From positions 581,246 through 645,245 of the forward strand of contig JARKIF010000032.1 of NCBI GenBank assembly GCA_029378245.1: a DNA stretch of 64,000 nt, given 5' to 3'. This DNA is from Roridomyces roridus. Taxonomy: Eukaryota > Basidiomycota > Agaricomycetes > Agaricales > Mycenaceae. The translations under genes were made by a program, and so were the position numbers. Within the stretch, counting starts at the first letter, position 1, and each line of letters starts with the position of its first letter. Positions 23,501 through 34,638 of the stretch are shown here, one piece after another. A model generated the notes under the pieces. It saw nothing but the letters and a program-made list of their open reading frames with translations, searched no databases and was not told where the DNA came from.

Positions 23501-26500
23501 AAGTTCACGGGAATCGAGACTCGGCGGGGGGTGTGGGATGCAGAGGGCGATGGCAGCGCATATGCAGCAGTCTCGTATTCGCCGGAGGGGGATGGACACA
23601 GAGCAATGGAGACGGTGATGTTACCATCGGATCCAAGGGAGTGCGGCTTTGGTGGTGCGGACGGATAATGGGGACAGGGCAGGTGTAAAGCGGTAATGTT
23701 TCCGAGGCGATGGAGCGTCCAAGCTCACCTGGTCATACTTGGAAAGTGCATCCCCCGCGTAGTTGATGGTTTCCAGTGATAGAGAGAATGAGAATATGCT
23801 CTTTAAAAGCTATTAAGCCATGAGTACATATGAAATTGAGGAGACAGAGATTCGGGAAAGGACTGTTGGTAGCAGAATGCATAAAATATGGAGAGGTAGA
23901 GCTCTCAAAGCGAGAACAGACAGAAAAAACAGGAGGGACGCTGGCTAAACACGACGCCGAGAGAATGAGTTGAGAGTACTCTAGGCTAGCGAGAGCAGGG
24001 AGCAAGAGATCTGAAGCTAATCCAGAGCCTTAGCGTGAGTAGTTCGCGTTCGTTGGATGGCGCCAATGGTAGGATAATTGGTAGAGCTCGGAGTGGGAAA
24101 AAGCAAGGCGAGGAAGGGTACGGCAATCGGTCCGGCATGCGAATTGCATCCGAAATGGCGCCATTTCTCGCTTTTCTTTTCTTCTGCTGCCCCGTCGGTC
24201 TGCGGCTACCCATGACCTCCGCCGTGCACCCGCAATCCTCTGCGGCCTCGCTTGCCATCTTATAGCATCTCTCTGCCATCTGATAGCATCTCATTGTGCG
24301 ACCGACGACATACCCCCAGCCACGCGCTCATGCACCGAAGCGATACCCGACCAGCCCTCATCGAAAGTGGCACCCTCGCACCCTCTGAGTCTTTGACTCC
24401 GCCTCTACTTGTGCCCCCGTCTGCGTGGCACGTTCACGGTTTGCGCTTGGCAAACAGGATGTGTTTCACTCGCGGTGCTCCGGACTCGCACTACGAGGTG
24501 TGCTGTCTTTCCCTCCTTCCTCACTCTGCCCTTCCCACCCACGCTACCATCTACCCCCTTTTGCGCTTTTCTCGTTCCGCCGCTCTCCGCAATTCGCCGC
24601 GTGTATGCCCCGCCCGTGTCGTGTCCGATCCCGTATGTACGCTGGACCTTCGAATTCCTTCGAGAGTGCGGCTGTCCCCGACACCCCTGCTCGGCGCACC
24701 GGGTCAAGACTAGACGCTCGAGTGAACGCTCGCCGCAAGGTCTTTCTCGTGTGGGGTGTCGACAAGAAGAGGTGGTGACGGATGCGATCCGAGTGCCAGG
24801 CTGTTCTCCCGCTCCTGCGTGCGGCTTCCCCTCGATGGGCCAGTTCCGCATTACTGGTGTCGGCGGCATCTTCCTTTCCCAATAAGTACATGTCTTCTGC
24901 ATACAAATGCACTCTTTCCAGTCTAGCTTTTTGGATAGCCAAAACAATGTATCCCTGTGGCGTGAATCGAAGGGAATTGAACGGGATGAGAGTAATAAGT
25001 ATCTTTATTTACGTTAATTTACATGACAGGTGGTAAATCCAGTAAATTCACGAGATCCCATCAATGTACAAATGCGTTGAACACCGGTGATGGCAATCTC
25101 GATCAACCCAATCGGCGGCTGCCGCTACATCTTATCTCTCTCGACAGCTCCGACTTGCCCAAGACATCTTCCAGCGTGGCCCCCCAGCCCAAGCACTGTC
25201 TCCTCCTCATGCTTTCTACCCAAAGCTCTCCCAGCTCGAGTCCTATTCCCGGCCCAAAAATCCAGCCAGAATGGACGTGAACAACAATCCAAGCAGTCGA
25301 CGCTATCCTGCCCATGCTCTGAACTTTGCCTGCCGGTAAGGTCCAGACATGTAGTATCATTACTGCTCTGTATAATGTACGTGTAGGGAGTCTCAAACAC
25401 TCCGAGTCGATTGCTTTGAGTAAGTACAGCCCATGCTCTGGTTAGTCTGGTCCTAGAAAATGCGGTCTGTCTTGTTTGCATGGGTGTACATAATTAAACG
25501 TTTGAATTGGGGCTGGCCAGTGGCTAAGCTGAGAATTCGATGTGACCTCGCCCCATACCATAGCTCTGATCCTCCAGTTTTCAGCCTTTCCAAAGGTTGC
25601 TTGCCTTAGTGGTTTGCTTGCATTCACTCTATTGGTACGAGGTGTCACAGGTTCCATCCATCTTGGTGCCCATTCATTTGAAAATTGTTTTCTTTTGTTC
25701 TCGGCAAGAAGCCGATACGGATCGCTGGAGGCAATAAGAAGCGTCGGATGTAGGAGTCCGACATATGGCTGAGAAGTCCTGAGAACTATGACGCAACACC
25801 GGTCGACGCAGGCTACCTTGGACCGGCGACCCGTCATCTTTGGGAGAGTTTTCATTTCACATCTCAAGATTGGGAGTGTGGGTCTGGCAACAAGTTGGGT
25901 TCAAGAGCTGGGGATGCCACAGTGAGAATGTGCATGTCCGGGGCTGTTGAAGGAGATTTGATGTCTCATCAGACGCGAATATTCGGCGTAAATTAGCTGT
26001 AATGCAAGTATGAGAGCTGTTTAAATTCATTATTGGAGTGTTATAGACCCAATGGACTGCCTGGAGTACATTTGAGTCCAAGAAGCAAGCACAAACCGGC
26101 GAGGTACAGTGAGGAAAGCAATCGCTGCTTGCAGGTGCCGCTGGTGCCGCTTGTAAATCCTGTAAACTGATATCAATTTACGGTAAATTGATCCAAGCTA
26201 TGCGCTTAGTGCCTCTTATTTCACTTATTGCGGGGGAAATGGCATCAGTCAACGCGTTTGAGTGCAATTTTTATTCTTTTTCAATCCCTCTTGGCTGGAA
26301 GACATTTAACAGATGACTGAACACCCTCCGAGCCTCAGATTGTTTTTTTTTCTGGTGCTCCAGTGCAACACTCGGCGTCGGGCATTCCAGCGCCAGAGAC
26401 GATTTGCATATGTTGATCGTCAATCAACCACCACCTACTCCTCCACCACGAACGGCTCTTTAAACAACCACAATGGCTTGACACCTGGACAACTCACCCT

Positions 26501-27195
26501 TCGCCTCCGAGTCATGCGCGGCTGTGGCTTGGTCTTAGTGGCTCTCGCGTCCAGGACACGCCGCAAGCATGTTGATCACACACTAGCGCGACACGCGTGC
26601 CACAACCACCCACACCGCCCAAACCCTGGTGCGTGCAACCTTTCGTTCCCTTCCTTCTTCATCTCTTCATACCACAAGCCATAAGCCGGAGAGCAAGAGA
26701 TCCGCCCTCCTGGAACTCCCAAGCTCGCGCTGGCCGCTGTGCCTTTCTTGTCCCTTTTTGGCCCTACTTCTCATCCATTACCCGGGAATGGACTAACACC
26801 TCACTGAAGACGACACACCCTCTGTGACAGCACCGGCCTTCTGACTGGCCCAACTCATCTTGTGCAGCACGCTGAGAGCTGCCGGCACATCGCATCCTTG
26901 GCCTTCCTGTACACGGGTCCCCGGCTCTTGTATCCATCGGCGCCATCACTTTACCCTCCACCACTCGCCCGTCTCAGCAGCATACGGAAGCACCCCGATT
27001 TGGCCTGGCTCGATGGCGTTTTCCATCACCCCATTGTCACCCATTCACCTCCACCGATGCCTGTGACCGCCGCTTTCCACAACCCGACCAAGATTGATGC
27101 CAAGCTCAACGGCGCCGTCTTACCAACGCAAGTGGCGGGCCTTCCCACTCGGTCGTCCTCTGCCGATATGACTCATCACCATCTGCAATCCCGAA
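20526..27195. other. Left interior of the 13.85 kb element, no recognised gene
   Basis: Several long open frames exist on both strands (for example 20638-21855 minus, 23171-23668 plus, 24405-24947 minus), but none shows a domain or conserved motif. Their amino-acid make-up (Ser/Pro/His/Arg-rich) looks like chance translation. The stretch changes composition several times, as expected for nested old insertions or captured fragments. I see no transposase here. Confidence 0.4.
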
Positions 27196-27196
27196 G

Positions 27197-27545
27197 TGCG
27201 TATTTCTCCACCATTTCCTGTCCAATCTTCATGAGACTAATTTCCCACCTGTGCCAGGACTCCCTCTATCGAAGTTGGGCAGCTGTAGAGGCCATCCGGG
27301 TCTGCCGCCGCCGCCGCTGCCATTCGAGCACAAGCATGCACAGCCACCCAGCAAAAGTGCGTATTTCTTTGCCATTTCCCTTCCAATTTGCTTGAGATTA
27401 ATTTCACACCTGCAATAGAACTCCCTCTATCCAACTGGGGCAGTTATAGAGGTCATCAAGGTCTGCCGATGCTGCTGCAGGCGGTCGAGCACAGGCATGC
27501 AGAAAGTAAGACCTTCTCTGCCATTTTCGCATTCCTATATCTAAT
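27197..27545 (+). repeat. Imperfect tandem repeat, unit about 155-160 bp
   Basis: Two full units begin with AGTGCGTATTTCT (about 27197 and 27357), and a degenerate third starts near 27505. Each carries the blocks ACTCCCTCTAT, GTCTGCCG and GAGCACA[A/G]GCATGCA. The arrangement lies just upstream of the nuclease gene. No coding role is apparent. Confidence 0.6.
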
Positions 27546-27979
27546 CCTGTGACAGCCCGTGCATGCCTGGGTTCCCGCTGGGATTGCGTTCAGCATCACC
27601 AGTCAAGTCGGGCGCGACAGGTTGCCCACGGCGCAACGAGCTCTACGCCTTCGAGAACGCGTCTCTCGATCAGCGTGTTGCTCACCCATCCGCCATTCAG
27701 CACCACCTCTTACACCGGCACGGCACGCGTACCCCTTCAGTCCTTCCGCTTCCTACATGGGTATTCGCACCTTCGCCCACACATCCACCACCCACACATT
27801 CACGCCTTCTAACACCCATACTTGCACAACCGCATTACGGGTTGATGGGTCTGTGGAAGCTCCTCGTTGTGTCCTTCAACGTCGAGCGTGGTTCAGAGCC
27901 GGAAGCGTTTTGATCGGTGGAATATCCAAATCATTTGTCCGCTCAGGAGCTCCCTAGTAACGTTCCTCCCACCACCACC

Positions 27980-29890
27980 ATGGGTATTCCTGGTCTCTGG
28001 CCGGTCAGTGTTCTTTCTATCACTTTACACCCTATTGAAAAATCTCAGCTCGTTGAATCAACTGCCCAAGTCATGTCCTTCGCAGATCTATGCGTTATTG
28101 AAGGCTTCATCCAGCAAACTCGCAGTACCGGCACTATTATTATAGGAGTCGACGCAGGGTACGGGATTCTCTGCTCATTTGGACTCTACTAAGCCTTCAA
28201 TAGACTCTGGATGGCGCAATCTCAGTCCGTTTTCCACAAACCTCAGCATTCACAAATGGGACAGAACCCGGAGCTTCGGGTACTCTTCTACAAGCTCGGG
28301 GCGTTGAATCAAGTCGGCTGCCAGGCCCTCTTTGTTTTTGATGGTCCGGAACGTCCTTCTGTCAAACGGAATAAGCAAGTCAAAGCCAAACCCCATTGGC
28401 TCGTGAAGGAATTCACCCAGCTCATCGAACTCTTTGGGTTCCATCATCATACGGTATGCATCACACTCCATGAGCATCAATTGTCATTGCTCAATACTCG
28501 TCTATAGGCCCCCGGAGAGGCGGATGCGGAACTGGCGTACCTTAATCGTTTTGGGCACATTGATGCTATCTTGAGTGACGACTCGGACGTCACCCTTTTT
28601 GGTGGTGGCCGTATCATCCGAAGGTTTGTCAACTGACGCTTGCATTCAGCTTGGACTAATATTCTCTGCCAGATTGAATGAAAGAATCGGGATGAAATTA
28701 CGGTGTACACCGCAGTCGCATTGGAGACGGGCATGGGCCTCACACAAGGTGGACTCCTGCTCATCGCTCTTTTCAGTGGTGGGGACTATAACCCGGTTGG
28801 TGGCAACCTCTTCCTTGATGCCTCTTTGCTCATTGGGAACGCAGGGTGGTATTATTGGGTGCGGGATCAAAACCGCTTACGCCCTAGCCCGCTGTGGGTT
28901 TGGAGACGCCTTGCTGGCAAGCTGCCGCAATGATTCAGTCGAGGATCTCCGTCATTTCCTTGTTGAGTGGCGGAAACAGGTGCGAACGGAGCTGAGGACA
29001 AACTCCCGTGGATACCTCACAACCAAACAACCGAGACTCGCCAGCTTGATTCCCGATTCCTTTCCCAATGTCAAGACTCTCAAATTGTATGCATGCCCTG
29101 TAACTTCGTGGTCCCCTGGATTTGCCATCCCGCCGGCCGCGACTTGGGTTGTGCAGATGCCGGATGTGCAGGGGTTAGCTGCGTTCTGTACCCAGAAGTT
29201 CGGCTGGTCTGCCGTTGATCTACGCAACAAATACAGACGGATTGTTTTCCCCGGCGCATTTCTCCGCCGGCTCACTTTGGCAAGTTCTTTTTGTACACCT
29301 AAGCATTGAGCGCTGCTAATGGACGACTTTAGCCATTCGACGCCCACGATCAGATTCAGCACCATGTCACGGAGGGGCGTATCAATGACGCGTGCCCGTA
29401 TTTGTCCTTCTACCACAGTATCGTCAAAGTCGACTTGGACCACCGCGGCCTTTACAAAAGTTATCAATTGAAGCTCGCAAGCGGAGCTCTTACACACGCC
29501 ATGTTATCCAACATCAGCACAAACCATTCCTCCACCGGGTCTGCTGCACAAACGACCACTCAATGGTTCCCCGCCGTATTAGTTGAACGCTACTTCCCGC
29601 TCCTCATCAGCGACTTCAATCGATCCACGGTATGCTCCTCTCTGCCTTTGTCCCCTCTCAATGGTCTGATTCCACTCCCTCAGATTCCCACTCCATCCGC
29701 ACGTGCGCCTGGGTCCCCGGTCGATTTCTTTGATATGTCCGATACCGAGGCTGAATCGGGGGAGGTCATCGATCTCACCGACGATCAGCCCCGTCTATCT
29801 GCTCGACCCTGCACTTCTGCCTCATCGGTCATCGACCTTACTGGGGATTCTTCAGATTCAGATGATTCGGACGTCATGGTCATAGATTAG
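27980..29890 (+). CDS. XPG/GEN1-family structure-specific nuclease on the mobile element
   Basis: The start at 27980 sits in a strong context (CCACCATGGG) and opens with the family's invariant N-terminus MGIPGLWP. After short introns the XPG-N part continues (IIIGVDAG, LFVFDGPERPSVKR), then the XPG-I active-site helix APGEADAELAYLNRFG with SDDSDVTLFG, which supplies the metal-binding acidic residues. Next comes the helix-hairpin-helix stretch GLLLIALFSGGDYNP-GGIIGCGIKTA. This order is that of GEN1/Yen1-type flap or junction nucleases. The C-terminal tail holds two VIDLT motifs followed by acidic runs, like SUMO-interacting motifs. Near 28675-28690 the frame before KNRDEITVYTAV does not join the previous exon in phase, so this copy may have a small indel. 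It is co-directional with the recombinase gene, 117 bp upstream. Confidence 0.75.
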
Positions 29891-30007
29891 CGAGGTAGAG
29901 AAAGCTTGTATCTTGCCGTACTTGAGTAATTACATTGGTGATCGACGACGAAGTGCCTTGAAATTGCAAATTGTTCTTGCCCTCCGTTTCACGTCCCCCT
30001 CCTGTGC

Positions 30008-33000
30008 ATGCCAGTTACAAAGAAGTCGACGACTGCAGCAGCAGCACCCTCTGATGGTTCTCCAAAGAAGAAGCGGGCCAAGAAAAAAGAAACCGCCGAA
30101 CTTGACACGCTGCAGAGCAAAAAGGATGCTCTACACAAGGAATTCAGTAAAAGCCAGAAAACGAGGAAGGCATACGATGGGTATTTGGCGCGCGCCCGAG
30201 CTTTTGTCAAGGACATCACCAAGGAACGGAGACTCAAGGAAGCAAAGACCCCGGGCTGGCAGAACGAGGATGGGCTGGATACAGACCTTTTGGAGAAGGC
30301 GCTTGAAGGACCTCCTAACAAACATTCTGCCGCAGCATTGGAGTTGTTCATTACTCAGAAATGTGTGGTCGAAGGGTGCAAGAAGTCCACAGCGGATGGA
30401 ATTCATGGTGCTTTTGCCGACTATTGGGATAATTTGTGAGTGAGAACAATGTTTCTTTTGACACGATACTCACACCCGGGCCATCCAGGGGCAAAGGGAA
30501 ATATGCCGGGGCATACAAGTTGGAGGAAGAGACTGGAAAGGTCACTGGATGTCCTGCGCGTGCACCAGAAATCGAGGCACTCATGAAATGCGTCAAAACA
30601 AAGACCCTTGTCAAAGGCGAGGCAGCGACGCGACGCCATGCTGAAGCCATGGCTATTGAAGACATACGAAAGATAGTGGACTGGTCGAAGCAGCAGTGCT
30701 CATCCAAAGAGCTAGCTGCAGGCTCGCCGGCAGATCGTTCCGCGCTTGTGCGTGTTCAAAAGCATGGCTTCATGCGCGCATTTCTTGCATCGGGTTACTG
30801 TCTGTGGACAAGGTGCGTCCTCTGAGAAAGCTTGGTGGATGATCTTGTCTTGACGCCGCCACAACAACACACAGAAACTTTGAACTCTGTCAACTTCAAG
30901 AGCGCGACCTGACTCTGGACCAGCGTGGGCCAGCTCCGCACTGTCTTCCGTACATTGGCATATTCTTGGACAACCGAAAGGGATGGCAGAGCAAACAAGG
31001 ATGGGACGGGCCACTTTCCAGTGCGTATTCAGTCGTGTCTCGTCTCGGTATTCCACACTGACCCAATGCTCGTAGGCAATCACTATAATATTTATGAGCA
31101 GCCAGACACGCCAGAGATCTGCATGTACACACACCTACTGGCTTGGAGGAAGCTCTATCAAGAAAGAATTAATCGTCCATTCGAGCCTGACGATTATATT
31201 TTCCCCTACATCTCTCCAAACGGGACCATTCACCCCAAGAAGCCGATGAGCCATGATCTGGTTCAAGAACAGATGAATGAGCTTGCCTCTGGAGCGGGCG
31301 TTAACAAGATATTCACCACTCATTGTCTCCGGAGAGGTGGCTCGCAATACCGCTTCATGTTTGCGCCCATCGGTAAACGGTGGTCCCTGAGCATCATTCG
31401 GTGGTGGGGAGGGTGGGCCGAAGGAGAACAGGTGCGCGTGTCATTCATTATATTGTGTCTTCTGTCGAATCTGACATGCGGTCAGGTTGCACTGTGAGAC
31501 CCGGGGGACATGATTTTCATGTACCCCGGGTACCCCCAAATCATGCACCGATGCCATGAAACTCACGTGAGGGTGGTCGAAAATCACCTCCTCCTCCATG
31601 AAATGTGAATAACCAATTCATGTCCGTTTTCGACGTTTTCATGTACCGAATTCATGTTCCCATGACATGAAAATGACTGGGAACTGAGTGGGTTTGATTT
31701 GAGCAATGCAGCTTCCTAATGAATACTATTCCTGAGGGACTGAATTTCGGATGAAAGGAATATGAATTTCAAAGTAATGTAGCTAATACAAGGAAGTGCT
31801 ACCAGCAGCCCGCCCACTATTGCTTCCACCACCACCGGGACTCAAGAGCCACACACGCATCACCGGATTCGAAAAGATCAACCTGCGGCTGGATGTCAGA
31901 TCAGAATGCGGCTCGAAGGTGTACACTAGTACACACCTCAGGCAGTGGGAGGCCACGGTAGCGGCGTCGTAGATGGGAAGGGAATCAAGCTCAAGGACAA
32001 AAGCCATAGAAGGGCACATACCTGAAAGAAGCGAGCTCTGGCCCCGCCATCGACTCGAGAAGCTTGAGGACATCAAGTTCGTATCCGGTCAGCAGATCGT
32101 AGCAGGATGAGCTCGTGACGCACCTGAGGTCAACAGTGATTGGAGCACTGGGTCCCAAGAACCAAGCCCTACACTCAGTCGAGACAGCCACAGCGGCTTC
32201 TTGTGCTGTCTTCAAGCTGTCGTCCGAGGTTCATGATGTGCAGAGTGGAAGGGCATCAAAGGGTCCAGACGTTGATATTGCAATGAAGTACTGTCGACAG
32301 GGGGCTCCTGGGGAGAAGAGAGTGGAGGAGAGGTACATTGAAGAACGGGGGGGAAGGCGACATGAGGGTTGGGAGGAAGGAGTGGAGCGCCGTGACAGAC
32401 GTGACACCACTGACCTCATCCGCAGCATGGCTCCACACCGGCCTTCCCACAACTTTCCCAAGTCCTTCTCCGTGCAAATATCTCACTGTGCAACAGCGCG
32501 GTCGTCAAGGGACGTCCAGACGGGGTATAGGTTGATCGAAGAAGACCCTGGCTCGATCAATGTTCATTTCCATCTTGCTCCCTGATTTTCATGTGTTTCT
32601 CCCATGATTTCGGCTTCACCAATTCAGCGGAATTGTTCCTGATTTTCACCGAAGAGGCCATGATTTGATACATTGTACGGACTCTGTAAAAATCGCAAAT
32701 TAACGTCTGAAGTACCCGAGGTATTTGATCTGTTCATTTCAGGCCATAGACTGTGATTCTGCTTGTTCATGGCACGGCGACATGAAATTCATGCGCCGTT
32801 GTTTTCACAGTGTTGATACCTTGATGCGATACTTGCTGGATTCATTACAGAGCTACGAGTCGGGCCACGGAGACAACCTCAATCCACATCGCTGGGAGCT
32901 GGACAAAAGCTTCATGGGTGAGAACGACGCTCTCAAGCCTGCCACCTCCGCGGAGCTTCGAACGCTTACCAGCAAACTCATGACGGCTATCTCATCATCC

Positions 33001-33575
33001 CCTCCCCAACCCCAACACGACTGTGCTCGTTCACACGCCCCGAACCCACTGTCTTCCATCTCCAATGCAGTACCACAATTGACTACCATCCGCACTGCCG
33101 CCAGTCCATCTCAAGTCGCAGCTAGCCATCTCACCTCCGGACAAGCAACAACGACATCTGAGCTGTCAACAAACGAAGCTCGGGGCACCTCCTCACCCCT
33201 TCCCCTTGCGGGTATCGTTATTCCGTCCGTTGGAAAGGACCATATGTCCTGGCGGCGGGCGGTGGACCAATGGGAAGTCGGTGACCCCGCTGTCCATCTG
33301 GTACCTTTAAAGGATTGGCCTCGTGAGCACTATACGGGGTGTATGCGCACCATGACAGGCTCCACCTATGCTCAGAGGAAACTCATTGCCATGGAATTTC
33401 AGCGGTGGGTCCTGTATCCTGTATATCTATCAGCCGATAGGCTGACGCTCTTGTTCCTAGCCTTGGGCGCGATAATGCGGTCTTCATGGCTGAATACCCG
33501 GAGTATTCCAACATCACCAAACTGCTCAAGGCTATCCGCCAGAAAACTGGTCGCACACGGCGAGCCCGCACATAG
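30008..33575 (+). CDS. Crypton-like tyrosine recombinase on the mobile element
   Basis: A basic nuclear-targeting-like run (KKKRAKKK) lies near residue 20. A helical core-binding domain follows (KAYDGYLARARAFVKD...FADYWDNL, then RRHAEAMAIEDIRKIVDW). The catalytic domain gives the first Arg in GYCLWTR-NFELCQLQERDL across an intron at 30812, HCLRR (H-x-x-R) near 31322, WWGGW, and the Tyr in TLMRYLLDSL near 32825. After a Ser/Pro linker the C-terminus (SWRRAVDQWEVGDP ... YTGCMRTMTGSTYAQRKLIA ... TKLLKAI) resembles the GCR1_C-type DNA-binding domain found at the end of fungal Crypton recombinases. The gene ends at 33575. Six or more short introns are needed, one with an 8 nt exon at about 31487. 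A 1.25 kb insertion sits in the following intron. All catalytic residues are present. Confidence 0.75.
31498..32749. mobile_element. Candidate 1.25 kb insertion inside a recombinase intron
   Basis: The 7 bp actgtga occurs at 31491-31497 and again at 32750-32756. Removing the sequence between restores a short intron that joins the recombinase exons in frame. The inserted DNA begins GACCCGGGGGACATG, has several TTTTCATG/CATGA repeats near both ends, and holds a non-coding-looking interior. No clear inverted repeats or transposase were seen, so its class is unknown. Confidence 0.45.
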
Positions 33576-33910
33576 AGCTGGGACCCTATTTATTCCTCTT
33601 TCCCGCCCATACATTATTGACACTTCCTATGTGACATCCTATACTCTATACTGCTTTCTTTCAACTAACTAGCTTACCATCCTCTCGTACCATACGTAGT
33701 ATACCAATCCACCGATTTGTTTCGAATTCTGCCTCCGACTGCGTGCTATTTCCCTAAATGGAAGTGGCTGTACCTCCGGTGATCAAAAGTGCTAAGCGGT
33801 GCCATCGGGTGATGTAAACGCCATCGGCTGATGGCATCTTGTAAATTATACGGACTAAGTGTAAGTATTGTGAGTAGGCTCCAAGATTGACTTGTTTTTT
33901 TTCTTCTTGG

Positions 33911-34143
33911 ACTTCCCTTTTGGGTAACATCATGATGGGGATCACACGGCAACACCTTTATTGCAACAATACTCTGCCTACTTGTACTTTGCAAGTCCCT
34001 ACTGAAATATTGCGACTTTATTGCAGCTTTTCTCCCAACCTTTTTTGCAGCTAGGGGGAAATCGTTCTAACCCTTCTAATTAGAATGGACATATGCATGG
34101 TGTGTCCCTTCTAGTTAGAAGGGATATATGGGTCCCAGAGGTG
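33911..34143 (-). repeat. Right terminal inverted repeat of the 13.85 kb element
   Basis: The reverse complement of 20294-20525, with the two palindromes at 34106-34123 and 34071-34088. The inner one has a base change that breaks its symmetry. It ends next to the 8 bp duplication at 34144-34151. Confidence 0.9.
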
Positions 34144-34327
34144 TGATTTCAGCCCAGCGCACCCAACGGCTGTTGTTTATGCCACGCCTGAGCTAAATTC
34201 AATTTGGGTGCCACTTGACCTGAGCTGTTTCAACTCACTCGTCTGTCGGCCACCACCAGTACTTTCCCTGAATCTCGCGCAAAGAAGGGAAGCAACTCGG
34301 CTCCAACTCGTCAAAGAGGGGTTCCCA

Positions 34328-34638
34328 GCAAGAGGCACCAGATCAATTGATGTTCGACACTGATTGATCTCTTGCTTACATACCCCCCCTACCATATTAA
34401 GACTTGGCTCCGTGAAGTCCGCTAGGTCCGACTGTTGCCGACAGCTGCCCTCCGCTGGTCCGCCCTTTTTCTGCTTGACCATAGGTTGATGATGAGTTGT
34501 AGACTAGTCCACTTGATTTTATATTGATGCCCTCTGCCCTTGGAGGCGGCTCAATGCATTTTGTGCCGTTCTACATCAGATCACTGCCATCCGGAGCTAT
34601 CAAGCCTGTGTCCAACATCACTTGATCTGCTGCCTCTT
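34328..34638. mobile_element. MITE of 311 bp inside F-box-like gene B
   Basis: The ends are imperfect inverted repeats of about 32 bp (AAGAGGCA[C/G]CAGATCAA..TGATGTT). An 8 bp duplication ggttccca flanks it at 34320-34327 and 34639-34646. Comparison with gene A shows that its removal restores the exon around YWETLF/WEPLFDE. There is no coding capacity. An 8 bp duplication suggests the hAT superfamily, but the terminal bases do not fit the usual consensus well. Confidence 0.75.

Larger units (their letters stand above)
20294..34143 (+). mobile_element. 13.85 kb TIR element carrying an XPG-like nuclease and a Crypton-like tyrosine recombinase
   Basis: The two ends are inverted repeats of about 232 bp (20294-20525 and 33911-34143), starting CACCTCTGGGACCC. 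They show only about four mismatches by eye in the first 155 bp and more divergence further in. The insertion is flanked by an 8 bp duplication tgatttca (20286-20293 and 34144-34151) and splits the last exon junction region of F-box-like gene B, so its limits are set by the interrupted gene. Two plus-strand genes lie close to the right end: an XPG/GEN1-like nuclease (27980-29890) and a tyrosine recombinase (30008-33575). About 7 kb on the left has no recognised gene. No DDE transposase was found. Alternatives: a hAT-like non-autonomous element that took up a Crypton, or a composite of two inverted MITEs. Confidence 0.75.

Noticed and set aside
23171..23668. 165-residue plus-strand frame
   Set aside because: Low-information Arg/Pro-rich translation; the opposite strand is just as open.
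24405..24947. Overlapping long frames on both strands
   Set aside because: All six frames are fairly open here because of base composition; none carries a motif.
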